Positions 32,101-40,650 of a stretch of 64,000 nucleotides of DNA are shown here, one piece after another. Position 1 is the first letter of the stretch, and each line of letters opens with the position of its first letter. Below the pieces are notes generated by a model that had not been told where the DNA came from, did not search any database, and saw only the letters and a list, made by a program, of their open reading frames with translations. Source of the DNA: Borovskyia barvae (Eukaryota; Euglenozoa; Kinetoplastea; Trypanosomatida; Trypanosomatidae); contig JASAOM010001084.1 in assembly GCA_030849085.1 (NCBI GenBank), positions 62,001-126,000 of the forward strand, in the 5' to 3' direction. The position numbers were made by a program, and so were the translations under genes.

Positions 32101-35100
32101 TTTCCTCGGTGACACCCACGTTGTGCTTCAGGCGATGCCGCGCTGCTCCACCGCCTCGAGGGTCGCGGGCGGCAGAAACTCCACCCGAGCCGGCGGAAGA
32201 GACGCTTCCCGGTTTACACGCGCCATCGGCCACCCTTGCGCGGGACATAGCCGAGGGTGGCGCCAGCGCACGCAATATGGTGGCGTAGAGCTCCACGACA
32301 TCCTCCATACGCGCGTCGACATCGGCGAGTTGAACAGTTTGGCTGTCCGTCAACGTGTCACCTGCATGGGGGGCTTGAGTCGCGTCGGAACTGGGCGCCG
32401 TCTCCGACTGCGACAACGACGACCCCATCCGTAGCGTCGTTGGGAAGAGGACTGCGGAGGTGGCAGACGCCGAGGGTAACGGCGAAGACGGCGAAACCGC
32501 TTGAAAAAACGTAAAAAGGCTCGCCTGATTGGGGTCACACCACGGCCGAAGCTGCTGCTCCACGATTGTTTTCTGGAGCACCGCTTCCAGGTACGCCGAC
32601 ACGGGCGCACACATTTCGATCGCTTCTTGCACCCGCATTTGGGCGGCCTGCTGCGCTTGCAGGAGGTGCGCGAGGGTGGCGTCGCTGTCAGCCGCGATGT
32701 TGGCCGACGGAAGGATATCGGACGCCGGGATCGAGAGACGTGTGAACTGCGATGGAGACGGCGACAGCGAACGACGAAGGCCCCCTCGCCCGCCCTTCTC
32801 GACACGCTCCAGCTCCGCTGTTGTGTAATGGATGCGAAGGGTGTAGGCGGCGTGTTCGCGGGCGATGGCTGCTGCGTTGCGTCGCACGTTCGCGTCCAAG
32901 ACCGCTCCTAGGGGGATCAGAACCACAGGATCCTCGCTATCGGTACTCCCCTGTCGTTCCACGTCCGCTGCTGCTGCCGCCTGTTCAACCCGCGCCACGT
33001 CGTACTGGTCCGGGCCTAATTCGCTGAGAGTGAAGCGGAGACGCGCCCATGCCCCCTGTTGCTGCGCCTTTGCCTTCGCCAGCTGCTCTCGAAGGAGAGC
33101 TGCGTAGGTGTCCGTGCACGGCCGCTGCGACTTGAGCACAACACGAGCAAGGAGCTTCTTGCATGCCTCGACCAGTGTCACCATCCGACGTCGGTGTTGG
33201 AGCTCGAAAGCGTCCACCGCCTCCTGCACTGCCATCTCGATGCGTTCGTTTACGGCCTCCTTGGCGCTGAGCCGCATCGCGCCCTCTAGAGAGTCGTTGA
33301 GGTTCACAGCGCGGGCAGACGCTTCCATCTTGGCCCCGGCTGCCATCCCTTTCTTTCCTCCCTTCTTCGCGGCATCACCGACCGGGGAACCCCGGGCCGC
33401 TCGGCGGTGCCGCGCGGCCCCTCGCTTCTGCCCTGAGCCACCGCGCTCGTTGTCGTCCTCGTTATCCCCGTCCTCCTCATCGCTGGAACCGCCGCCGCCG
33501 CCGCCGCTGCCGCCACCACCGTGCCCGCCTCCCTCCCTCATGTCGTCGGAGTCGCTACGAGCTTCCCCACGGCCGCTCCGTTTTTTGCGTCGCCCGCTAC
33601 CCTGCTGGTCCGCTGACGTTAGTGTGGTCTTCAACAACAGCTGGTCCATTTGCCGGAGCTCCTCGAGGTGGCGGATGCGAATCTTCTGCTGCTCCAGCAA
33701 CTCCAACGCGGTCTCAAGCTTAGCGGCGACGCGGCTCTGCAACCCGTCTGCGATGCGTTTCTGCGCCCCCAGGGCGGCGTTGCGGTCCCCATCCCCATCG
33801 GCGTCGTCGAGCCGCCCACGAAGATGCCGCAGTTCCTGGCGAAGAGAGTGGATGACTTGTTCGGAGGCCTCCCGCTCCTTTCGCTGCTTCAAGACCGCCG
33901 CAGCCTGGGTACTCTCTTCCGCCATGGCGGCCGTCTGCAATTGCCGTCGATGCATCTCCACTTGTGTGAGCGACGTGTTGGCGTCCGCGTCGTGCGACGT
34001 CATCTGCTCCGTCTCCCACGCGACAGCCTTCAGTCGCGAGTCAGCGGCCCGATCCACTGCGATCGACGACCGGGGATGCTTGGGAGATTTGGACACGCTG
34101 CTCCCAGCGGGCTTCCGAGCGATGCTGCCGCCGCGCCGTGCCCCTCTAGTCGATGCTAAGGGTTCCGTCACGCTGCCCCGCCCTTCTCGGAGCAAGGAGA
34201 CTATCCGATCATTGGCAGCATCGAGCCGCTCCTTGAGAAGAAAAATCTGCTGCTGCTTGGTGAGGTGCATCATGGAACCGCTGTCGGGTCGCTCGTGGGG
34301 TTTGGAAGGTATCCCAGCCTCGATGACTCCCACGGTACTGGACTGGTGACGTCGCAGCACCGCCACTGTGCGATGCAGTCGCTCCATTTCCTCTTGCATG
34401 GCCTCCATTGATGCCTGCCTCGCCTCGTTCTCCGCTAAGACGCGGCCGAGCTCCTTTTCTAGGGCACCCTGAAGCTGTCGCTGCTGCAGAGCCGCTTCCT
34501 GGGCTTCGCTGTTGTAGTACTCGTCTTCCTCATCGACAGAGCCCTCCATGGAGCAGCTCCCCTCCTTTCCATCGCGGTGACGACCGCGGCGTCGATGTGG
34601 ATCTCTGGACTGGGCCATCAGCCCTGCCAAGACGTCGTTCTTGCCTGAGAAGTTCGACAGGGGCTCATACGGAACTTGATGCTGGGCGGGCAGGCGCACG
34701 CCGAAGTGGGCGACGCTGGCTGGTCTGCTGCGCAGCCGGGGCACCCCCACCGGAAGGTTCGGTATGGCTGTGCCGTCGGGACTACCGTTGCCGCCGCCGC
34801 CACCACAGTTTCTTTCCTTCGCTTCGTTGTATCGCTGCCCCGATAGTGACTGCGCACCCAGCACCTCCAGCACCTCTGCGTCATCCACCCGGTTGTCCCA
34901 GGCGAGGCGCTGCAGGGCCTCGGGGTCCAAGCCGCCTAGCAGCACGTTACGCAAGCTCATGAAGTTCCCCACAGCCGCCTTCGACCGCACGTCGTTGCGC
35001 CACTGCCCCACCGAAGAAACAAAAGCGTTCGTGAAGAAGTCGACCAGGCGGTGATCCATGCAGTGGGAGAGTACCAGATCATAGCCGGCGGCGTAGGCGT

Positions 35101-36247
35101 CGTCCATCGTGATGTGGTGCGTGGGCGTCACCACCCGCCCCGTACCTTGCATCGAGGCGGCGCTGTCTATCGCATCTTCCGGCAGCAGAAGCACAAGCAA
35201 CATCTCCAGTCCATGCTCCTGGTCGACAAAGCGGAAATGGCGGGCAATATCGCCGAGATCCTCGTGCGTGAAGGCGTCGACGACCACCAGACGCGGCAGG
35301 GCATCGGGCGGCGGCAAGGGAAGTCCTCTCTCTACATCTTCCTCTTCCTCCTCCTCTGTCTCCGCCTCCGCTTCCACTTCCTGCGTGTCACGGGCACCGG
35401 TGGCTGTCAAGCCATCCCCCATTACAGCGTCCGCTGGAGCGTCACGACGGCGCTCCGCAGCGGAAGCCTCAGCTGCAAGGCTCTCGAAGACCTCTCGAGC
35501 CTTCCGCTTCAGTACTGCTTGACCTCGACCATGAGCATAACGGCTAAAGCCCCGTTGTTGCACCGGACGTCGACACACTCTGTACCCGCGCTTCACCGTA
35601 TCCAACACATAGTCTTGCAAAATGGCGGTCGCATCAGTAATGGTCTGCACCTCCGTCACACGCCAGCGATACATGCGCAGCTGTGAGGCCATGACGGAGA
35701 GAGATAACGGGTTGGCGGAGAGCACCATCGCATGGGCCACCTCCACACGTTCGTGGATACGCTTTTTGAAGTTGAAGTACGCTTCACTTTGGCGGTGTTG
35801 AGCGCGTATAGAGGCTGGCCCTATCTTGGGTAGTCCATCGTATAAAATGTGCTGTGTCACCTCCTCGTCCGTGTCGGGCACGGCTGCCAGCACCATGCTT
35901 GCTTCGTCCGCAAAATACTCCGACGACGAAGCGGCTGCGGTGACAGAAGCAACGGGGAGTATCATGGCTGACCGCAGCCCCTCTGAAGCGGACGACAGCG
36001 AGAAGGTGCGGGGACTGTGAAGGGCCCCATCGTTGTGTGGTGCGAGCGGAACTTTCCTACTGCTTCCCGTTGCCCCTGCAGCATTGTCACTCGAAGAGGG
36101 CTCCGTCACCACCACCGACTGCAAGCCCATTTTGCTTATCCGCAGCGCGCGCTCCGCCGAGCGATTCTTCTTGGACAAGGGCGGAGTCGAGGTGGTGGCC
36201 TCTGACGAGGCCATCTTCTTTCCATGTCCAGAGCGGTCCTCCAGCAT
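29126..36247 (-). CDS. Very large coiled-coil protein with a degenerate receiver-like (REC) N-terminal domain
   Basis: A 2373-residue protein without a recognised name. Residues ~172-405 look like a response-regulator receiver fold: AMVLSANPLSLSVMASQLRM (strand 1, helix 1), LVVVDAFT with Asp324 at the phosphoacceptor place, LEMLLVLLLPED (strand 4) and AAGYDLVLSHCMDH (strand 5). The acidic pair of strand 1 is replaced by Ser-Ala, the strand 4 Thr/Ser is absent and the strand 5 Lys is His395, so it is probably not phosphorylated in the usual way. A ~100-residue acidic insertion with a Glu run splits the fold. Coiled coils are likely at about 583-640, 660-685, 763-815 and 841-870, then a Gly/Ser/acidic stretch near 900-930. 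The C-terminal 1300 residues are mostly disordered with helical blocks. Start at 36247 chosen because a pyrimidine tract with AG ends 16 bases upstream; another Met lies 11 codons in. Confidence 0.7.
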   Translation of the reverse strand: MLEDRSGHGKKMASSEATTSTPPLSKKNRSAERALRISKMGLQSVVVTEPSSSDNAAGATGSSRKVPLAPHNDGALHSPRTFSLSSASEGLRSAMILPVASVTAAASSSEYFADEASMVLAAVPDTDEEVTQHILYDGLPKIGPASIRAQHRQSEAYFNFKKRIHERVEVAHAMVLSANPLSLSVMASQLRMYRWRVTEVQTITDATAILQDYVLDTVKRGYRVCRRPVQQRGFSRYAHGRGQAVLKRKAREVFESLAAEASAAERRRDAPADAVMGDGLTATGARDTQEVEAEAETEEEEEEDVERGLPLPPPDALPRLVVVDAFTHEDLGDIARHFRFVDQEHGLEMLLVLLLPEDAIDSAASMQGTGRVVTPTHHITMDDAYAAGYDLVLSHCMDHRLVDFFTNAFVSSVGQWRNDVRSKAAVGNFMSLRNVLLGGLDPEALQRLAWDNRVDDAEVLEVLGAQSLSGQRYNEAKERNCGGGGGNGSPDGTAIPNLPVGVPRLRSRPASVAHFGVRLPAQHQVPYEPLSNFSGKNDVLAGLMAQSRDPHRRRGRHRDGKEGSCSMEGSVDEEDEYYNSEAQEAALQQRQLQGALEKELGRVLAENEARQASMEAMQEEMERLHRTVAVLRRHQSSTVGVIEAGIPSKPHERPDSGSMMHLTKQQQIFLLKERLDAANDRIVSLLREGRGSVTEPLASTRGARRGGSIARKPAGSSVSKSPKHPRSSIAVDRAADSRLKAVAWETEQMTSHDADANTSLTQVEMHRRQLQTAAMAEESTQAAAVLKQRKEREASEQVIHSLRQELRHLRGRLDDADGDGDRNAALGAQKRIADGLQSRVAAKLETALELLEQQKIRIRHLEELRQMDQLLLKTTLTSADQQGSGRRKKRSGRGEARSDSDDMREGGGHGGGGSGGGGGGSSDEEDGDNEDDNERGGSGQKRGAARHRRAARGSPVGDAAKKGGKKGMAAGAKMEASARAVNLNDSLEGAMRLSAKEAVNERIEMAVQEAVDAFELQHRRRMVTLVEACKKLLARVVLKSQRPCTDTYAALLREQLAKAKAQQQGAWARLRFTLSELGPDQYDVARVEQAAAAADVERQGSTDSEDPVVLIPLGAVLDANVRRNAAAIAREHAAYTLRIHYTTAELERVEKGGRGGLRRSLSPSPSQFTRLSIPASDILPSANIAADSDATLAHLLQAQQAAQMRVQEAIEMCAPVSAYLEAVLQKTIVEQQLRPWCDPNQASLFTFFQAVSPSSPLPSASATSAVLFPTTLRMGSSLSQSETAPSSDATQAPHAGDTLTDSQTVQLADVDARMEDVVELYATILRALAPPSAMSRARVADGACKPGSVSSAGSGGVSAARDPRGGGAARHRLKHNVGVTEETRQQSSSPVSERQTGTRSPQPPGKRRTSPQADSKAESESVLQQQPSCTQDSLTLQDAIDELPIEPRDVARYHGQLEQLHYAESAYSSAQKRLYELILRAYQKYRVNPAHMAVMERVVATTEPSGPKRQQKGGAVQPRYGGDIDAIEPGASGRAVPEAHIQAAYEQHREVLALLDLLSPSTSASMSVMTSGLRRIQPLLDREEQRLADPGQHDEILGTAPAFLSAVDTVLLGCIVDELRWRQWRRAAKRSGQIDNTTSPTSAEASSVDSTNCDALIRSLVLARTRNSVGGRPAAAVPSSSSDDEEEEGMEALRKVRYVKHYTAFCAALARSAGDQRTLDLPLRPGLRDSASPAGTSADVDDLFYLTDIPDMAPGDPRRYEKSMAYADVDDLDASRVVAHELAALFSKRRPQGDNLGDGGASAMLEDIYLDEEGGDGDDANAEEMRNIRRELEYLQAVKRQRMEELMVRFELQKGQRGGGNRNNNGIRHRGSVARSMGAHGSPNCTTLPAIDPERLDFEVKSGSPAWYGMEAAKRVHNILRRRARPDQIIVGGGPHGGGVGIELSRRTAQPAGQSSVGGASPSTLKEEAMGNISSDGYPSLSVIEDASFSNDLPRGKPEGTRAGSTRLPPLHQHSSPRRRGTAHWADDLVLGNGDRTRPGAMYALGDGANPLDDVGYVSPRDVVSLSAYGHLTDGGAHDYAGAGKPYCIPGGLASQVLAYRETLRRAAGSGRPAMNFASHPNGVPYCLSLSTPSSGRATDRYDAQGNRIPPPQPLPDLTSWIYGVPEVCASTLLQTQDVTKPPQPDDTVLFVPRQERSHLAELEERQRTRLASRVPQAPARGRGFLRRAMMGNASLFSTPAALAAQRLQAMLRVSVSDPTVTAAAAERHPSLAPPQAQGQPYPLHARHQEMGPAVPPPTSAPPPAETTRAPQEAVSGSAEVEHEPAMPVVPQEPQRRPLPRHESFLSDSSYRSPLADTIGPQRMWSPSPADNE

Positions 36248-36631
36248 CTTTCTCCCCGCCGCGCTAGAGATGGAGTAGTGAAAACAAGGAGGGAAGGAGG
36301 TGAGGAAAGCTAAGAAGAAGAGGTACTGCTCACCCCAACAAGAACGGTGGAGCAAGAGGGAGAATATATATATATATATAGGAGAAGAGCAGTCCAACAA
36401 CCTCGAACAAAAGAGAAACAACACACGGTAATCCGTGAGGAGGAGCGTGAAAGGAGCGGAGTGATCGGTGCAGTGCCGAACCCAGGACCGCGATCTCACC
36501 TCCTGTCCGCAGAAAGAGTTCACGTAAGGGCTCTCCTTTTCTTCCAGGAGAGACCAAAAAAAAGGTTCGTGATGCAGCACCAAAAAAAAAAAAAACACAG
36601 CGGACACACTCAACGACGCGCGCGCGCGCGT

Positions 36632-36665
<34 letters not shown>

Positions 36666-37231
36666 AAAGCAGAGACAGCGACGTGTTCTTGGTACGCCCT
36701 CTTCTTCCACCCTGGAGTGAATCGTGGTAGAAGGAGAGGAAGGGAGCAGGCCGGCAGCAGAGAAGATGTGAAAAGAAGGGGAGAAAGGAAAAAAGAGCGC
36801 GCGCTAAGAGAAAGCTCCGACGAGATGTTGGGTACCCGTGCGGCTCAGCGCAGCGGCACGGCGGAAAGAATTGTGCAAGGAAAAAAAAGAGGGGGAAGAG
36901 AAAAGTAAAGAGACGCAAGGGAAAAGGCTCTGTTTGTTATCCCCCCCCCTCCCCTCCCCTCCTCTCTCTTTCTTTCTTTGGGTTTCTAGTGTTGCTTGCG
37001 CGCTTCATGGGCAGACACAGGTATGGGTATGTGTGGATATCCATAGCGGCGCCACAGCGTTGACGAATGGGGCGGAAAGCGGGGCAGATGATATACATGG
37101 AAGGTGAAAAAAAATATGTTCAAGGGCAGCCCAGCCAGGAAAAAGAGAGGAAGAAAGCGGGAGGAGTGTGTGCGAGCGAGGATGCAAGATAGGGTAAGAG
37201 GAGGGCGGGGGATGGGCACAGACGTGGGATC

Positions 37232-37262
<31 letters not shown>

Positions 37263-37764
37263 GTGATGAAATGGGCATACTGATGAAGTACCGTTATGGT
37301 TGGTCGCTAAGCTTCACAGCTCTGCGGGGGGGGGGGTGGAGGGGCAGGTAGAGGGCATTAGGAGAGAGACCTGCCCGGTTAGGAGTGCCAATAGAGAAAG
37401 AAAGAGAAGGCCGTTATAGTGGTGGTAGCGGCGGCTGCGGCTCCCCCTCCCCACCCTCTCTCGCGGAACGAGTCACCACAAGAGCAAGGAATGCGACGAT
37501 GCCCGTAGGGTTACCGAACGGTGAGGGTGTGCATAGTAATTTGGTAGTCCTACCCCCCTCCCTTTCCTTTCTCGTTCCCCTGCGATCACCATCCTCGCCT
37601 ACCGCACTGCATGCGTAGAGGGGTGTGGATCCAGAGGGAGGGGCTGTTCAGCAGGCCACCCTACCTGTCCTTGAGCGTTACTGCGCGTTCCGAGAAAAGA
37701 GACGAGAGAGAGAGGGAGAGGGGTGGGGGTGGGTAGGGAAGAGGTGCCATCTTTATCTTTTATT
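36248..37764. other. Intergenic region, REXO exonuclease gene to receiver-like protein gene
   Basis: No gene seen. It holds a (TA)n run at 36364-36380, a GA/CAGAGA run at 36633-36665, poly-A at 36582-36595, a CA run at 37230-37258 and a G run at 37326-37336. Confidence 0.7.
36264..36265 (-). promoter_or_regulatory. Candidate spliced-leader acceptor for the receiver-like protein gene
   Basis: Minus-strand pyrimidine tract (complement of about 36270-36305) ends TCTCT-AG at 36265-36264, and the next ATG is 36247. This argues against the 122 extra upstream codons of the open frame. Confidence 0.55.
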
Positions 37765-40650
37765 TTACTGAGGCTGACAGGCGGGAGGGGTTGCCACCAT
37801 GGCGGTGTGGTGCGTTGGGGCGGGGGGCTCCAGTCCCGTCGCTGCCACTGCCCTCGTGGTGGTGACGGTGGTGCTGCCTTCTGCCTCCAAGCGGGCCAGC
37901 TCCTCTTCAGACGGCCCTGGGGCAGTGCTGTCCTTCACAAACGCAAAGCAAGTCCCCTGCGCCCGGGAGAAGTGGTTCCCACTCGCCTCTCCAGAACAGC
38001 GACTGGTCAGAACGATGACGAGCGTTTCCTCTGGGCACGCTTTGATGATGTGCAGCACCCGACGGTTTGTGTCGTGAACCGAGCGAGCCTGTTCCGCCTC
38101 GTGGCTCGAGGTCGCCGCGACGAGACTCAGCGCCGACGCAGACGATGGACGTGAAACGGGCCCCGCTTCTTGCGAGCTTTCTTTCTCTTCGTCTATCGTC
38201 AGAGTAGCGTGTTCACCCCCTGGAGATGACGCAAGAGGGCCAGGGGACAGCAGCACGTCCACCTTTGCCTGGGCGAGCTGCACCCAGAAGAGATGGAAAC
38301 TTCGACCTGCCGTGGCGCCGTCCGTATCGCCGGGCAGAAACTCCCCCTGTTCCGGCTGGTTGGCACGACACTGCAGCGCGCGCACGATCTTGCGCATCGC
38401 GTCCTCGTCATGACGAACAGGCACGGTGTCGATGGAGCTCACGTCGCCACCGCCGCGGCCATGCTCGGTGTCCTGCTTCTGGGAAGGGGGCAGCAGCGTC
38501 GCAAGCGTAGAGGCGTCATCGAAAAGGTGAATGTGGACATCAAGTGAGTCGGTGGATGCGGGCGACGGTGCCTGCACCTTCGCATCTTTTTCGTCCGCTT
38601 GCTCTGCCACGCCAGCAGAAGTGGTGGTCGTGGGGACGCTCGAGCAGTTGGTATGGGCATGGCGGCCTCCCGCCGCGGCGATCAAACCCAAGACACTTAC
38701 GCGCGGCCGGATACCAAAGGAGGGGCCGTTCATCAGTTTCAGTTGCGTCAGCTCCGCACTCACCAACGCGTCAACTGCGCTGTCATGCGATCCATCCTGG
38801 ATGCGGCGTCGCAGATATCGTTGCGCGAGGAATCGAAGCGCATTCTTGTATGGCAGACCGGCCGGGTGCGGGAACAGCCACGTTGTGTCCAGCACGTAAC
38901 AGTTCGGGATGCAACGGCACGCCTTGAAGTCGTTTTCCAGACTGTGTCCCACCACAAACGTGTTGGCGTCGATCAGGTGCCGCAGGGCCGCCTGGCAGTC
39001 CGCCAATGTGGCCGTGACCGCCTCCAGCATAGCAGCATGGATGCCACTGAAGCGGGTGACATAATCGATGATGCGCCGCCGCGGCTTGACAAGCATATCC
39101 AGCACCACAGTCCCGGTGCACACGTCCACGACGGTGGCCCGTGCGAGTGCACTCTCGCCGCCCTCGACCACCACCATCTCACAATCGAAGGCGACGACGC
39201 GGACTGGCGGCACCGCCGACACGCCACCCGCTGCCTCACCCGAGACAGCTGCGCGCGGCGGGAAGGCAACCCACGGCTCATCGTCGTCAGCGACCGCCGA
39301 GTTGGAAGGGGCCGTTTCGGCTTCGTTGACCTCCGACTGCACCAGGCCCGAGGTCTTGGACGTGTGCGACGAAGACGGCGCCGTAAGCGTGAAGCCCAGC
39401 TCGCGAAGCTCTACCACATGTTCAGGGAGGTGAAGGGCGTACTGTCGCAGGAGGGCCTCGTCCTGCCAGAGGTGAGCGTGCTCGCGAAACACATCAGAGA
39501 CGACAGCCGCAGCCGGTGGTGCTGTCGGCCTCTCACTCGCCTCGACCGCACCGGTGGACGTGCTCGGCCCCGCTAAGGCCCCGCTAGGACCGCCGCCCTG
39601 CTGATGGTGCGCCCGTAAGGCTTGATGAAACATCCGCCCCACCCCGCGGGCGCGATCGGCTGGCAGGCTCACGCGATGCACGTCCACCTGTTCGTCATGC
39701 CTAACGACAGCCTCGCTGGGGTTACCGCCATCGTTGCCGCTGAGTGGATTGCCCGGCCCACGGGGCGGCACCGCGGCCGGTGAGGCATCCTGGCGGCGTG
39801 GTAGGTCGTTGCGCCACCACAAATCCTTCTCCAACTCGTCGCGGGTACTCGGAACAGACAAGGGGCAGTACTGAACCCCGCCGGCGCAACCGGAGCCGCG
39901 ACCTGGACGGGCCCAGCAGCGCCCCTCTCGCACCGGACTGAGCATTGCCCGACACAGAGCCTTATTCCAGCACTCCACTGCGGCCGCATCGTCAGCGCCG
40001 CCTTGGGGGTTCGACGAGGCCGGCTGCGCTTCCTTCCTCTCTCCGTCGCCGCTGCCAACGTTTCCTTGGGACCGAGGGAGCCCCACCCCGGTGCACAGCA
40101 TCTCGTCGTACGACCATCCGTTGACATAAATGACGACTGTGTTGCGAATGTGCGACTTGTTCCGGATAAAGAAGATGCGCGGTGACTCGATCAAGGGGAT
40201 GGGCGCTGGCACGCTCCACAGAATCAGATTGGCCACGTCGCGTGGGGTGAGGGTAGTGCGCGGGGCTCGGTGGTCTTGCTCCAGCTGGAACTGCATCTCC
40301 ACCTCCGCAAGACGCTGAAGCCGTAGAAGATGAGCGGGGTCCACGGGTGGGGCTTGCGCTGCACGTTCAGGATGCGTTCGAGGGCATTCGGAGGGTTGGG
40401 TAGCCTCGCCATCGCCTCCCTCGCCGCGGACTCGCTTGCGCTTACCGCCTCTCATCAGCTGCACGTTCACGTCGCTATTACCGTGGCCTCGGGAGCAGGA
40501 CGATGACGATGACGAGGAGGAAGAGACGGAGGCACCGCGTGGATGGGAAACCTTAGAGCACGATGTGCTGGTATCCGCTACGACAGCCGAGGCAGTGCTA
40601 CATGCCGAAGATGCTGCCGCCGTGTCGCTGCCACGCAAGATTCGGTGCAT
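37765..40650 (-). CDS. DEDDh 3'-5' RNA exonuclease, REXO/Rex1 family
   Basis: A 961-residue protein whose centre (residues ~483-640) is a DEDDh exonuclease of the Rex1/REXO group, enzymes that trim 3' ends of small stable RNAs. All five catalytic residues are visible: Asp489 and Glu491 in VAFDCEMVV, Asp574 in VGHSLENDFKACR, His622 in SHDSAVDA, and Asp627 in the same segment. LDTTWLFPHPAGLPYKNALR between motifs II and III is typical of REXO1/REXO5-like enzymes. Residues 1-150 are basic and Ser-rich with a KRKRVRG stretch that could be a nuclear signal; the C-terminal ~300 residues have no recognised domain. The frame is open for 178 more codons upstream but these encode low-complexity sequence. 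Target RNA is not known. The start is less certain than the function. Confidence 0.85.
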   Translation of the reverse strand: MHRILRGSDTAAASSACSTASAVVADTSTSCSKVSHPRGASVSSSSSSSSSCSRGHGNSDVNVQLMRGGKRKRVRGEGGDGEATQPSECPRTHPERAAQAPPVDPAHLLRLQRLAEVEMQFQLEQDHRAPRTTLTPRDVANLILWSVPAPIPLIESPRIFFIRNKSHIRNTVVIYVNGWSYDEMLCTGVGLPRSQGNVGSGDGERKEAQPASSNPQGGADDAAAVECWNKALCRAMLSPVREGRCWARPGRGSGCAGGVQYCPLSVPSTRDELEKDLWWRNDLPRRQDASPAAVPPRGPGNPLSGNDGGNPSEAVVRHDEQVDVHRVSLPADRARGVGRMFHQALRAHHQQGGGPSGALAGPSTSTGAVEASERPTAPPAAAVVSDVFREHAHLWQDEALLRQYALHLPEHVVELRELGFTLTAPSSSHTSKTSGLVQSEVNEAETAPSNSAVADDDEPWVAFPPRAAVSGEAAGGVSAVPPVRVVAFDCEMVVVEGGESALARATVVDVCTGTVVLDMLVKPRRRIIDYVTRFSGIHAAMLEAVTATLADCQAALRHLIDANTFVVGHSLENDFKACRCIPNCYVLDTTWLFPHPAGLPYKNALRFLAQRYLRRRIQDGSHDSAVDALVSAELTQLKLMNGPSFGIRPRVSVLGLIAAAGGRHAHTNCSSVPTTTTSAGVAEQADEKDAKVQAPSPASTDSLDVHIHLFDDASTLATLLPPSQKQDTEHGRGGGDVSSIDTVPVRHDEDAMRKIVRALQCRANQPEQGEFLPGDTDGATAGRSFHLFWVQLAQAKVDVLLSPGPLASSPGGEHATLTIDEEKESSQEAGPVSRPSSASALSLVAATSSHEAEQARSVHDTNRRVLHIIKACPEETLVIVLTSRCSGEASGNHFSRAQGTCFAFVKDSTAPGPSEEELARLEAEGSTTVTTTRAVAATGLEPPAPTHHTAMVATPPACQPQ

